A stretch of DNA of 64,000 bases. Source: Helicoverpa zea. Its lineage: Eukaryota; Arthropoda; Insecta; Lepidoptera; Noctuidae. A program made the translations under genes and the position numbers. Of the stretch, positions 1 through 12,832 are shown piece after piece. How positions within the stretch are numbered: position 1 is the first letter of the stretch; each line of letters starts with the position of its first letter. The DNA lies in contig NC_061465.1 in assembly GCF_022581195.2 (NCBI RefSeq), positions 6,636,501-6,700,500 on the forward strand, in the 5' to 3' direction. The notes under the pieces are model-generated. The model was not told the origin of the DNA. It ran no database searches and saw only the letters and a program-made list of their open reading frames with translations.

Positions 1-186
1 TTCTTAGTATTCTTCTGTTCTAAATGTATGGGAATTTACTTTATACTTCGATGACTTTTCGGTGTGAAGTCTAGGACATAGGTACTGCAAAAACTTCTCA
101 TAAATGACTCTCATCACTGAACTGAACACACTGAACATCTGAATGACGTGTCAGCACGTAGATTTTAATTGGTTTTTATTTTTCTA

Positions 187-380
187 TACTAATATTATAA
201 AGAGGAAAACTTTGTTTGTTTGGTTGTAATGGATAAACTCAAAAACTACTGGACCGATTTTAAATATTCTTTCACCATTAGAAAGCAATATTATCTGCGA
301 GCAACATAGGCTATATTTTATCCCGGTGCGGGCAGTAGTTCCCACGGGACGCGGGTGAAACCGCGAGAAAACGGCTAGTA
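187..380 (+). repeat. Truncated lepidopteran retroposon tail
   Basis: The segment runs from a tactaatattataaag start through a stretch about a diverged 'contact/ggaccgatt' core to a gaaaccgcgagaaaacggctag end. I recognise this layout as a very common lepidopteran dispersed repeat, usually assigned to RTE-type LINE 3' ends or derived SINEs. Diverged relatives occur in this window near 21.2-21.4, 49.5, 55.8 and 63.5 kb. Family assignment is from memory. Confidence 0.7.
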
Positions 381-1536
381 TATGTATAAGGTTATAAGTA
401 TTGTAATGTTAATTATTGTTTTATTGTATTTTCTATAGTCCTTAGTTGCGTGATGTAAAGGAATAAATAAATAAAAATATAAAAAGTTGTGCTAAGCTCT
501 ATGATAACTACTGAAGAGGGTATCGCAACCTTTTTTCTAGTTCAAAAGTTAAGACGTGTAGTGATTGTATCTTCATGCCAAACGTGTTGACCCAGATCTG
601 AGACGGTCATGTTGCTTGTAGTCTATACAACTTGGTTGATCTTAAAATATGTGTGCGTTTGCATACAGTGATGGAAGTTGAACTGCCGCGGTATCCGATG
701 TGATTGGTTGAATATCTGTTGTTTGATATGCTCTGGCATTGAATTGAACGGTTTTATTCATGTTAATGTGACTGTGTTCGTATTAAATGGCGCTGAGCAC
801 TTTGTGGACTGCTGTTGAATTGTAAAGAATTGTTTTTGGGTATCCTAGACTTTACTGTTACCATTTTTAATCTCGACATCTTGAATCAGTGTTAATTTAT
901 TAAGAAAAGTTTTAATTTTACACAATTGCTAGCGTCATTGTATTTAATTTTGTATTCAATTTTTATCTCATATTTTACGTGAGTATTCCAAAAATATATA
1001 CAAAGGCTATAACTAATAATACTTATTGATATACCTGTAAGAAGATTGATTGTTTGATTAAAACCAAGTAAACTCTTTAAGTGCAGCAATCCAATCAATA
1101 CAAAAGTCATATGATAATCATAATCATTTCAATCAAAGAATAAATGAACATCACGTGATGGCCGAACACCGGTATCTAAGGTTATCAAATTCAATAATGT
1201 TGATAAAAGAAATCTGATAATTATTGCTAATTGGACTATGTTTGTCTGCTGCGGTAATATATTACCTAAGACTTATGACAGCATAATTTTCTTACTCTTA
1301 AATAATTTCGTTCCCTGAAACATTTTGGAGCAAACAGAAGATACAAAATAACATACTTTGTTTGTAGACTTTTACATTCAAAATCAAAGTATTTACTCTA
1401 ACCTCAAAGATGGTCAACATGACCCAAAGCCCGCAAGGTCTTCACTCCTTCCTTTCTTATATAATTTCGCGTTGGTACATTATATCGTAGGTACACGTAA
1501 CTAATTCTAGTAATTAAAGTTTAACAAGCTTTTTAA

Positions 1537-1730
1537 GGTCTCTGCACACAGCGAGCGAAGCGCGGCGGGACGGGACGGCGACGCGACACTGAGCAGTTGT
1601 AATGTACTAGATATTACGGAGGCCGCCACACAGAGCCGTCCCGCTCGACGCGACGCGACGCGACGATCTAGTACATTGTGTCGCGTCGCCGTCCCGTCCC
1701 GCCGCGCCGCGCCCGCTGTGTGCAGAGACC
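1537..1730. mobile_element. Short GC-rich inverted-repeat transposon (MITE) with TTTAA target duplication
   Basis: A 194-bp element begins ggtctctgcacacagcg and ends with its near-exact reverse complement. The terminal inverted repeats match over about 52 bp with a few mismatches. TTTAA flanks both sides (1532-1536 and 1731-1735), consistent with a target-site duplication of TTAA, TTTAA or a 3-bp core. That leaves piggyBac-like or PIF/Harbinger-like non-autonomous elements as the options. It has no coding capacity and is far more GC-rich than its surroundings. Confidence 0.75.
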
Positions 1731-3889
1731 TTTAAGCTTTCATGTCCAGTCTGAAAGTTACAGTCTGTGGTTACATTCTGAAAATTCTGCTGAAAATTAG
1801 CCAAGCTAAAACATTTTCTGGGAATGACAAATAGCTTGGTACGAAATTTATTTTATTTTACACCTAACTATGTTTCTCCTTTAATAGTAATTATAAAACG
1901 CAACGCTAGCAACTTTTATTGTAGTCATGAAGTAAAAATAATGGAAACGCAGATATAATTAGGTATATGATACGTTATAAGAGCAAATCAAGTTAAATTG
2001 TAGTCACCTACTGAAAAACAAAACTGCGACACAGCCGTATGGTGAAGTGGCCAGTTCTTCTTCAACTTCAATTTTGATTACTGCTTACCTGCAATTATTT
2101 TCTAAAGTCTAAAAATAAGTAGAAGGCATTATTATCAAATTGCATTAGCTTACTTTTTCTAAATTCCGAAAATAAAGTAAAAGTAGAAGGCATTCGTATA
2201 AAAATTACATTCCTACTACGTTTCCGTGTAAAGCTATTTGGAATTGATTCACCAAGCTATACCTATCGACCTTCGGGATGCTTTGACCTTGGACTTTCAT
2301 GCATCGTTACGAGCATTATCAATTTATAGTCGTACTGCGCACTCGGTATGCTCTATTAAACTCATCAGTATTACTTTAGTACATTACTTTTATATAATGT
2401 TCAGCAGTTAAAAATCCCATTTGTTTTAACTAATGAAATAAAAGTAAGGTATGTCAAAGAACAATTTGTCCTTTCTATGCTAAGAACTTGATTTTTTTGT
2501 AAATTTTCCAGGAGTTAACTATTTCCCAAGAAAAATTGAGCCATCGCAATGTAATATACCTGATTTGTGTTTTACCTAGCACCATACAAGGAAATATATA
2601 TAAATGATTTATACAGTCATAGCCAGTCATCGTCATCGATCATTAAAGACAGGTGGAAATGACACCATCTTAGAAGAATGTGTGCCCTTTAATAAATCCT
2701 ACACAGAGGTAGGTTCATCTAACTTTCCTGGTTATTTTCCTGTAGGCAGCTTACTGATCGAAAAGCTCAAAATGGGTATGTAGACGATTCAAATCCTTCA
2801 CTGATTTTTCCCCTTATTCTGAAAGAGAACTCCGAGAGGTCATCTTTAGAGACAGCATGCACTGGAAAAACGATGTTCTATGTTCTTTATATTCCTTTGA
2901 CTGTAATCGTCTATGTATTTCTGTAGCTTATGTATTATCGTAGATATAAATCTGTCAGTAAATTATAACCAGCGACAACAGTGTTCCGTGTTATTTTTAC
3001 GTTTCACTGGAAACGACATTATTTTCATTTTAATAAAAACTCATATTCACCATTTAGCGTTCCGAGTAAAAGACGTAGGTACAATAACATGATACAGTTT
3101 TCCGCTCAACTGTTTTTATTACAAACAATATGCTGTAACATGGCTCCAACAATGTTAGATTTTATCTTTGGGAATACTTACAAAAAAGGTTCAAATCTTA
3201 ACAAACAGCTTTTGCAGGAGAAAGATCTCCTTAAGGGCATTTGAGGTGGGTTTGTGAAGATCAAACGTCAATCAATCCAAGGAAACTTGGTCGTAAATCT
3301 CTCCCTGTCCTAATACTTTGTCATAGCAAACATGTAACTTTTCACTTCCTTCAGCTTCAAGTTTTCTAAACTCATACTTACCTTTTCCAATGCGGTCACT
3401 CCAACGATATAAGATGATCATATCTTATCGAGAAAATCTTAAAACCATTTTTACTAATATACCATTTATCACAATCATAAAGTTTGCATAGCAGCTCGAA
3501 TACCGTTATCTTGAGATTATAATATCGCATACTTCTCTTTTGACATCATGAAATTTTTCGTTCCAAGTAAGACTCACTTAACTTTTAATGTACAGTCTTT
3601 CTTATATTTAAGAAGCTTAAGCCTCTTCAATATCTTAAGTTTCAACGAGACCCGTTTCGGAGATGTGATACCTATCGTTTTTATTTGAAAATTTATATTA
3701 ATTTCAACCACATTTTCAGCCTTAATCACGGATTCATTTGAGGAAATTGGGGTTTAGAATGTCAACCCCTCTTAGATAATCGATTTGCCGAGAAGGCAGA
3801 GTAATTCATTTAGGACAGTTCCTGTCGAGCCCTAGGTGTTTTATTGATCTCCTTTAACACGAGTAGTAAAATGTAACGCAGTACAGCAA

Positions 3890-3897
3890 TGACGTCA
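3890..3897. promoter_or_regulatory. Perfect CRE palindrome TGACGTCA
   Basis: Exact TGACGTCA, the consensus for CREB/ATF bZIP factors. It is one of five exact copies in the window (others at 11616, 14570, 15454 and 51446). Binding is inferred only from the motif. Confidence 0.35.
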
Positions 3898-4102
3898 GTT
3901 CTATTTTCGCTGCGTGGAAAATCTAACAATTCCTGGAAAGATGTTTGATTTATTAAGGCTGCCATTCATTAATCAGTTAAAAGGGATATTACTGAATTGA
4001 TTTGAGCTGTTAACGTCCATTATTGTGGACTAGACAAAGTGTAATGGGATAGCACAGTTTGTTGCATGTCGGTGTCGGCAGTAGCTACGTACGTCAGCCG
4101 GG

Positions 4103-4134
4103 CACGTGGCCGGTGCACGTGCTATGTCCACGTG
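4103..4134. promoter_or_regulatory. Three canonical E-boxes at exact 13-bp spacing
   Basis: CACGTG occurs at 4103-4108, 4116-4121 and 4129-4134, so the starts are exactly 13 bp apart. The seven spacer bases differ between units, so this is not a simple tandem repeat. CACGTG is the site of bHLH and bHLH-PAS dimers such as CLOCK:CYCLE, Myc:Max and USF/Mitf. The site lies about 8.5 kb upstream of the winged eye start codon; which gene it serves is unknown. Confidence 0.45.
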
Positions 4135-5499
4135 GTGTCCGCCGTGAAGATATACAGTTGGATATGTTGTGACTAACGCCTAACGTTCAGACCAACCGCT
4201 GCACTCTATATTCATAATACTTAGCACATATCTGTCTAGTACACCTATTGTATCATAAAACTCGTAGATACCTAGTTTATAATCAATTTATATACAGACT
4301 GCAGTAATATAAAACGTTGCGGTTGGTTGGTCATATTGAAAACATGCGTTAATTCAATCTTATGCACGTTTATTTACTCATAAAAGTCGTAGTTTTGCCA
4401 CCTGTGCCTTATCTCCTGTTGAAACTTAAACTTCTACATAACTGAAGTTTGATTAAAGAGTGGCGTAAGCTGATGTTTTTTTTTTATATGGTTACAATAA
4501 GCATATTACTTTAAAAATATTTAAGTGTAACATAAGGTCCGTAATTGTAAATGTAGAATTGCGCTAAGGGAAATAACTATTTAAATATTAAATATTCATG
4601 ATAAGTCCTTTTAACTATAAATAAAGTATGTATTTCTACTCAAAAAAAATCCTTTTTGAAAACTTCCATTAACCGGCCGCCCACCTGAAAGAATAAAAAT
4701 AACAGAATTGTCAGTTTTATGAATGTTTGTGCATTTTCATCACATTATTTAGGTCAGATCCACGACCTTTAGAATAGGTTTCATTTAAAGCTACCATCCT
4801 CACACGAGTTTCCATGAAACCTTCAGTAAATTCAGCTTCGACTGATTCGTGGAAAAGATATCATTAATTCTTCGCATTCCTGTTTGTAATAAGATTAAGT
4901 TGAGATTTGTGTTGATATCTCTGCTTTCGTATTTAGTCTATGTCCTTCGATATGAGCGAAACTTGACACTAATTGGTCTGAAAAGGTTAAAGAAAAATAT
5001 CTACTTAGTTATATGTTTTGACGTGTGCTTTCAAGAGTATTATTTTACCAAAACAATTAATTATTGTGTTGACGTTATCTTATAAGTTTAGAACTAGTAA
5101 AGGACCTTAGTTAACTCATTAAGGATATATTACTGTAGCTCAGTTTACGAGAAGTAAATAGGTAGGTACCTACTGATCCTAGGTACATAACTAGGTACTT
5201 ATACTCTTTAATCAGATTGAATGTTGTTTTGCTTTTGTATTTGATCAAGAATACAATTAATCTGAATTAACTTTGAACAAGATAGGTGCTTAGGTTATTT
5301 ATTCAAATAGGGTTTACCTACCAACAACAGCGAGTAACGGGTACAAGAGGTAATTCTAATACCGAGGTGTATTCACCTTTACTAAACCTAGTAGGTACCT
5401 ATTCAATAATCTATTGGGCATCTCAGCGCCTGCATTATTCATCGAGTTATGTGCCATTTGTTTAACATAAGTCTGAAATTCAATAGAGTGCGCACACGC

Positions 5500-6270
5500 A
5501 TCGGTTCCGGCGGGAAGCTCGCGCACGAGGCGAAAGCTCAGAGCATGCTCGAGTGTGAATTGCCTACATGAATGTTGTCGTATTGCATTGCATTTAATGT
5601 GCAAGCAGAAACGAGCTTACGGTCACACGGTTAGGCGCGCCTAATGAGAAAGTTTATCGAGCGTTTATTGCGTAGCAGCGGGAAGCTTCGCCGCGTCGCC
5701 AGAGGCAAGAGGCGCTCCCGCCGCCCGCAGGTGTGCCCCCCGCCTCACGCCGCCCCGCGCCTCCCGACCCGCCGCGCACGACACAGCTTTCTTTCGTCCG
5801 CGACCGCCGCCAGTCGACTGTCAACCACGGAAGCGAGCGATCGTCGCGTGCACGCTCAGACCGCAAAACGCCGCGCCAACTGTAAACACGACGCACTATC
5901 TGAGCAGTGCTTCCGTTCGCGACTTAACCTGAATTCAGCGAAACATTTCGCATCTAGTGTCGTGTTGTGCCAAACCAGTGGATGTTTTCATACTCTCATG
6001 GATCGTGAAACGTAACTGAACTTAAATACATGTAAATGTCACTAGTGTCGCGTATGTAGCGGTGTGGTGTCGGCCGGCGAGTGCCGTTGATCAGATCGTG
6101 CAAAGAAATTGTGGGCATTGTGGTATTGTGCGAAACGGGTTCTGTTTGCTGGACGAGGTCGCAAAAGCTACCGAATCTACATAAGGCTACTGGGTGTTGC
6201 TGGCCGGCTTTCCTCGCGCCTATGATCGCTATCGCGCGGCATCATCAAATAAGCTGTTTGACGTAAATGG
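5500..6270. promoter_or_regulatory. CpG-rich block, possible promoter / 5' non-coding exon of the winged eye gene
   Basis: This is the longest GC- and CpG-rich stretch in the first 12 kb, peaking at about 5660-5900. Open frames cross it on both strands (for example 5644-6015 +), but they are basic, low-complexity translations with no domain, as expected when GC-rich DNA lacks stops. A promoter plus untranslated first exon of the downstream + strand gene is the most economical reading. I could not find a strong splice donor that would settle it. Confidence 0.3.
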
Positions 6271-9200
6271 ACGCCGCACACGGTGTCACATTACAATATT
6301 CACAGAATGTCAACAAGCGATTAAATATTCGTACGGTCAGCAGAACAGCTTTAGTGCAAACTCCTATCTAAGTATTGCTAATGAAACACATTTAAAATAC
6401 CTTGTTTACGTTATCTTTGCTCATGTAATCATGGCGCAAACGTTTTATCTAACAGAAAGCTTATTACACTTGTTGAAGAATAATCAACAATTTCAAGGTC
6501 TCCCCTAATCTTATTTACCAAAACAAAATTGTTTACAAACATGAGAAGGCTTAATACGTTTGGGATAAAGCCGGTTGGCGTGTTCTGAGCAAACGGTAAA
6601 CACAAGAAGCATCTAAATGAATTCTAACAAGATCCTTGAATTTGCCTGAAATTCCGAGCTGTATCCAAAGTAAACCTCCGTGGAATCTGTGCTTTAAGCC
6701 GAGCTTGTCAATGCTATCAATTAATGCCATCGAGGTAGTGCCCTAGTTAGACAAAAGGCGGTAAACAAGCTATAACGCCGGCATAGAGGGGCGATTTGGA
6801 ACGCTGTTATTGGCTCTCCACTAAATACCAATACTGAATATGCTAGTATTATCAATTTGTTTAGGATTATGGAGATTAAGATTGCCATTTGCAGCAATAA
6901 CCGAAAGCGCCTTTTAGATAAACGATATAAACATGACCGGCGTTCTTGTTTGTTTATTTACAGTAAATAAAACATTAATTTTTGGGAAGCAAAATCATTT
7001 GTTTCCAAAAAGAAAAGATAAACTTCTTTAATTAATAAATACATATTGTTCCTGATGTACAAGCAATGTAAACGATTAGGCACCTACCCACATTCCGTAA
7101 GGGGTTCTATCTAAGATTTCTAGCAAGGAATGTCTCGGGAGACTCCAGAGGTAACTACTCGCTCATAGGCTTTAAGGATGCTATTAAGTTCACAATTTAT
7201 TGTTCCACGCCAGGCATTTCTAATTTGTACTTTGCCTATAAATCGCTTCATAAAACCTGAAATCTATTTTATCCTACTCGTATTTCTCCAATTACTAGTA
7301 TAGAGAATGAAGCTATTAAAGTTATAGTAACAAAAGCACTAAAGTCGTAAAGATAGCTTAAACGCTGGCACAAAGCTACTTGAAATACCAAAGCAAGATT
7401 CCGCGGTACATATTATCAAAATATGTCTACCACCGGCTGTTCTAATTTGAAGCAAATTGCTTTGAGAAAACTTTGCGAACGCTTTAGCCGTATATTTTCT
7501 TTTAACATGAGTTCAGTTCATAACGGACTTGGTATCCTTAATGTAATTCATTAGGGCTTTGTGTGTTCACTAGCGAGTTTGCGGTCTGTAGCTGCAGGTT
7601 GCACTCAAACTTCAACCTTTGTGGTCCTTAAACTTTACCTCACATAGCCATTCTCAACTCTCAAGTTAATCTTCTACTTAGCTTGCTTTAATAGTACAAA
7701 CCACAGCCTGTTGAGTTTAATTTTATCCCGTTGAACTAAAATGATGATTCTAAAATAAAAATCGCAAAAGAATCCACTATAATTTGCATAACTGGATCGA
7801 AGAAGTATACCTACGGTCGTACAAAAAAAAAATATCGTTGAAGTTTCATAATTGTTTATCAAATAAATAAGTAAAGCTGTTATTTGCGTATGTTGTTTTC
7901 ATGACTTGATAGGTTTAAGAAACTTTAAACATTGTTATCGCTATAAATGAGGAACAATTACTTACATAATTAGCTTGACTATTATCATATTATTAGTCGA
8001 AATATTGATAATTATTGTGATCTGACAATATTATTTTATCAGAACTTTTTATTTAATTTTCAAAAACGACAAATTGACGCCAAAAAATCAACTGACGTTT
8101 TCAGTGAAAATCCAGGAAAACATTGTTTTCATAAAACCATGTTAATATGAGTATATTAACTTTCAAGATTTTATCGATTAGATAACGTGATAAATTGACT
8201 TTCGCATTCGCGTTGCAGATACAAGGATAAAAGTATCAAAACAAGTGCAATAAAATCGATAAACCTTAAAACTATGTTGCACTGAGAATACTCCGTGATT
8301 TTGTGGAACATTAAGCATCTCTTGATCTTGAAATGAAGAGGAAGCTATAACAATAGGCATGATTGCGTATGATTGTTTAAATTAGTGCCGCGGAGCGTGG
8401 TAGGCCCGAGTGAAAGGCTCACTTTCTCCAGCCCTCCGGCCCTCTTGTACGATGTAGCTCTATTGCAAAATTTCACACTCTCCTAACACCGATAGCTATC
8501 AATTACATTGATAAATAGCTTTAGAAACCTTATCTCTTGCGCTTTCCTTTACCTTTCAGTAAGGACTTGTTATGCTTTAATTATCGCTTCGGATTAGGGA
8601 CGATTAAATACTTAGTTATAAACTGGATTTCCTTTACAAATCAATGACAAAATGATGAGTAATCTCAAGAACTTTAAAATAATCCAGATAATGCTATTTA
8701 CAGACCATTTTTATATTCGAAAACATTAGCATACAATACAAAAATGGATTTTCTCGTGATTGGCACAAATTAGTGTGAGTGTCACGGTCCGATGCTCGTC
8801 CAACATCGAGAGAGTTTTCATTGCTCCTTTCTACCTCACGTATGTGGGTCGTCACGAATCGCTTTGTTAGTCTCCAATTTTGTTCCGATATGATTTCCCA
8901 CCAATTACCGTGACCACATTACTAGAATAACTAAATTTTATTCAAATGACTTGAAAGTATATAAAAAGTTCTTCATCAAGTCATCGAGTTACAAAAATCA
9001 TTGCTATACCGCGTTAGTAAAATTAAATACAACCATTTAAAACATCATAAATCATTAACAACTTCTAAGTTCTCAGTATCAGATTCAAGCTCTGTTGTGA
9101 TTCTTTTCAACAGCCTTCAACGAGCTCTAATATTTATCGAGTCGATTGGGCAATAAGGAGGGCCGATATAATCGATCTGTTATTTCGCACGGCCCGACGT

Positions 9201-11013
9201 ACGTGAACTTAAAGCTAACTTACGATAGAGCTGTGCACCTAAGTGGAGTTTACGCAAGACGCCTTATGCCTTATGTAAGCAGTTTGTGATTCTTGTGAAA
9301 CCAACCGGTGTGCTTTCGTTACTCGGGTTACAGAGAAGTGGCCATCGACAAATTGCTAATAATGATTAATGAGATCATAATGCTCTTTGAAATTACCAAT
9401 CAGTATCCACAAAACAAGTACTGACAAAGTATTCAATAAATCATTTTGTTTCTTTACTGTACTCCTGAAATTAACAAACCAGCCTTATGAAACACAAATC
9501 AAAGGCCACACATAAACATAAAGGAAAGTGTTAGATTATTTATTATTCATTGTATTAAGTTATCGCACTGTCACGATAGCAGTAATCGATACTGATAATA
9601 CTGTATCGATAAGGCAACTCTCACTGAATTTGTGTCTTAAACGTGGTACGTGCCTACTTATCACAGAAATAATGTCGAATTTATTATAAGTGTGTTATGA
9701 GTACATGGTCACGAACCCCAATAATATATTCGGATAGCACAATGAATCATCTACATATGTACATAGGCAGTATAAACACAGTTAAAAATAAATTATTACA
9801 AGTACAGTATGAGTTGATAAATAAATAATATATCGTAACATTCATAAGACTATCTAGTCCGAGTGGATGCAAGTGTACAGCCGTAGTTGGCACAAATTGG
9901 GTTCTAGCCAACATTGGTTGCCAACTGCATCGAAGGGCCTGCCCTTTCGAGCGATTGATTTTATCAACGGAACTTTTTTGACCTGAAAACTGTTATTTAT
10001 TGAACAGCATATGAATGCCACCGAACATTTCTCAGTAGCACCGGAACGAAACAATAAAACTGCATCGGCAATTGGTGATGATGTCTCTGGGAAGCCGCCA
10101 AGGAACTTTGCCAAAAGAATTTAACTACAAGAGTTATTGTGAACCGAGTCTACGAAACTAGCAAACTCGTATATTATTGAAGAGCAAACACTCGCGACAT
10201 GTGCGCGCGTCAACCAAAGCTCATCGTTTAAGCTGAGCTATCAAGTGCCGGGTACTTGTTACTAGACCTTATTGAATGCCTGTCCTATTGGGAGGCCGCC
10301 AGAAAACATTGCCAAAATATTTACAGCGTTGTCGCCATTTGCTAATGCTAGAACTTCGGATTGAAGCTTCAGTTTATATTGAACTGAATACGAAGAATTC
10401 CTTCAGTAATATCAAAGTCAGGGAAATAGCTTTTTATTCGCAGAACTGTATATGCTTTGCAGCCTGCAGTTAAAATAGGACTGCAGAAAGTTCTGTTTAT
10501 TTCTTTGGAAAACTTATCATGTTTAGATAGATCGTTAAGACCTAATTGAAGCACCTACGAACTTTAATAATTAGGGTAAATCTTGTTTACTTTGAGTACT
10601 GATGTGTACTTAATACAATAATGTTGAATTGAGTGAGGTTGTAAGTCAGGTGGGGCAGGTAGCCAGGGGAGGGGTTGCGGAGAGGGCGACAGGGACCTTC
10701 CGTCGACAACATCTGTCGTGGCAGCTGCCTGCCCAGCGATCGCACGTGCGACTACACCCATTATTAAGTTTATTTTTTCTGGAAATCTTTGGAAGTGTTA
10801 TGGAAGATTCCAATAAATGTGAGTTTGCTTCCCTTTTGAGTAATAGTGTCCGTTATAAATATTCAAGATGCTATCGTATTTTTCAAGCGTGAAAGGTTGT
10901 CAGATAAAAATGATTAGGTACAAATTATGTTTAGGTAATCACGTACACGAAAACTTATTATCACCGCACTTTTACAGCAAATGATAAGTAATCCTTTGCA
11001 TATTATTGCTAAC

Positions 11014-11136
11014 CACGTGACTCACATGCGCAGAAGACTAACAAAACTGGAGGAAAAGATCGCGAGCTCCGATTTTTAATATGTTTCCACTGGCGCACAC
11101 GTGACGTTTGTTTACCGACGGACTCAAGGCCACGTG
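11014..11136. promoter_or_regulatory. Second cluster of three CACGTG E-boxes
   Basis: CACGTG occurs at 11014-11019, 11098-11103 and 11131-11136, about 1.5 kb upstream of the winged eye start codon. A fourth copy lies at 10743. The spacing is irregular, unlike the 4.1-kb triplet. It is a possible bHLH-responsive element, inferred from motif only. Confidence 0.3.
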
Positions 11137-11615
11137 CATTATTGCGACGCTATTCCGTGCACGTAAGCGAATAGCGATGGATAACGTGAAATAAAAAATA
11201 GTCTGACAACACTGAAAATCAAACAACAGCCCAACTCTCACAATATCGCTCTAATGTACCAAAATTCTTTGAAATTATTCAAATCAGATGAAAATATTTT
11301 GCTATAACATGATACAATCACCACAAGTTGTGGTGTAAACAAACAATGAATCATCGCTGGACTTGAATTGTGGAATTCACAGGAATTGAGTTTCGAGATA
11401 CAAATCGAGCTAACTGTTCAAAGCGGTTTGGTTAGCGGGTTAATTTGATGGATGATGCAGATCACGGGCTATCTTGTTGAGCAGAAATAATCTTCAAACT
11501 TACGTCACAAGGACCGACTTGTAGTGATCATAAAAACTATTACCATTTTGAAACCATTTATCACTAAGTAGGTATCGTTCTATTTCGATTTGCATTGAGA
11601 ACAGTTGGGTCAAGA

Positions 11616-11623
11616 TGACGTCA
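11616..11623. promoter_or_regulatory. Perfect CRE palindrome TGACGTCA
   Basis: Exact TGACGTCA about 1 kb upstream of the first coding exon of the winged eye gene. Motif-based inference only. Confidence 0.3.
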
Positions 11624-12132
11624 AGGCTGTCTGAGAACAACGATCAATGCGAGCACATGAACGACGCAGTTTAAATTAGACAATAACGTATACTAAGTAA
11701 AGTATGTTGATTAGGCTTCGGCTATAACATCAGGGATGAGGAACAATAGCGCATCGCTCGCAACTGAAATCGTCCAACGGCATTGCACCTTTGACCCGGC
11801 AAAGCCGCAATGCAGCGTTCGCCGACACCACACCAAACTACGTTTTATGTTTGTTTACCATCACATGCATAATCGTCGCCATCTCTCAATAAACTCACTT
11901 CGCAAACGTCGCCAGCACCGAGCAATAACTTGCTTTAATAGCCGATAATGTACAACGGCTGCATAATACCACATCATAGAGTAAAACGCATACATACCTA
12001 TTAATTATGCAACAATTTAATATTTATTTTAAAGTTTCATCTAGAAATATTTATTATGTAAGAGCAGACGCAATGACGCAAATAAAGCTATCAGTTTCCA
12101 AATTGAGGAACATATTGGGTACAGTCGTGTGA

Positions 12133-12262
12133 TGACATTTCAATGTCAAAGGTCACAGTTCAATTATTGAGAGATAGAGATGATATGTCCCAAAGCTGTT
12201 TTACTGCGAAATGTCAGCTTACAGTATACAGTCGCCAACATCATTAATTTGTTGTAATGTCA
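12133..12262. promoter_or_regulatory. TGTCA/TGACA cluster upstream of winged eye coding exon 1
   Basis: TGACA lies at 12133 and TGTCA at 12144, 12212 and 12258. The same pentamers cluster upstream of YKT6/TAF8, PSMB2/MTU1 and DROSHA in this window. That suggests transcription of the winged eye gene may start between here and 12,600, with a short 5' UTR running into the coding exon. Confidence 0.35.
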
Positions 12263-12624
12263 AAAGTGTAAAATATACAACGATTAAGATTTTGGCGAAT
12301 GTACGACAGGCTATTTGTATGTGTTGGTAAACTTCGTGTTCGGGCTGATTTCGTTTCGTGGAAACTGAAGTTAGCCCGAACTCCAAACTCTCGCTTAAAT
12401 AGTTATAGTCTACGTATACTAGACATATCTATTTGGAAGCGGTATTGAACAGGAATTGTGTGTTTAATAGGACCGGATTACAGGCGCCGAACGCTGCTGT
12501 GATATCTTCTGTGATGTGCGAGCCAGCCCACGGATATTTTTATATGTGATTTACTAGTGCCCAGTACAAACCGAGTACAAAAAAAAACGGATTATAGAGT
12601 ATATTTATTAGTGTTATTGGAACA

Positions 12625-12832
12625 ATGAAGGAGGAGTGTAAGTTGTGTAGTGTGAATGGATGGGGTGGTGCTGCACAGGGAATGACGGACTTTTCGATAT
12701 CGTCGCTGATGCGGCCGGCAGCCAGCCACGCGGGGCAGGACCCGCGGCACGACGCGGTGCTCCTCTCCGCGTACCTGTTCAAACTAGGTGACTATCCATT
12801 GTATACGCTTCACGATTACTACGCCAACAGCG
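12625..12832 (+). CDS. wge: winged eye first coding exon
   Basis: It encodes residues 1-69 plus one base of codon 70 and ends at a strong donor (cg|gtgagt). The ATG follows ggaaca, with TAG in frame upstream. A second in-frame ATG at residue 20 ([12 protein letters not shown]) could be the true start. The C-terminal part (residues about 45-69) is hydrophobic and Tyr-rich and reads directly into the next exon in phase 1. Confidence 0.8.

Larger units (their letters stand above)
1..5499. other. Non-coding region upstream of the winged eye gene
   Basis: AT-rich DNA with no open frame that looks coding: the frames present are short, have no recognisable domain and no matching splice signals. Apart from the repeat at 187-380, the inverted-repeat element at 1537-1730, the CRE site at 3890 and the E-box triplet at 4103-4134, I see nothing that can be named. 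It may be distal regulatory DNA of the gene starting at 12.6 kb or intergenic spacer. Confidence 0.5.
6271..12120. other. Non-coding stretch before the first coding exon
   Basis: Mostly AT-rich DNA without a supportable gene. It contains a GC-richer patch at about 8390-8450, another at 10640-10760 that includes CACGTG at 10743, and the E-box and CRE sites listed separately. If the CpG block at 5.6-6.2 kb is a first exon, this would be intron 1. Confidence 0.4.

Noticed and set aside
5644..6015. A 123-codon + strand frame with a basic translation
   Set aside because: Frames are open on both strands here because the DNA is GC-rich. The translation is low-complexity with no domain and fits a promoter/5' UTR better.
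9854..10114. An 86-codon minus-strand frame, with a similar phrase (ggccgccagaaaacattgccaaa) near 10290
   Set aside because: The translation has no recognisable domain and the partial similarity between the two spots is too short to define a repeat or gene.
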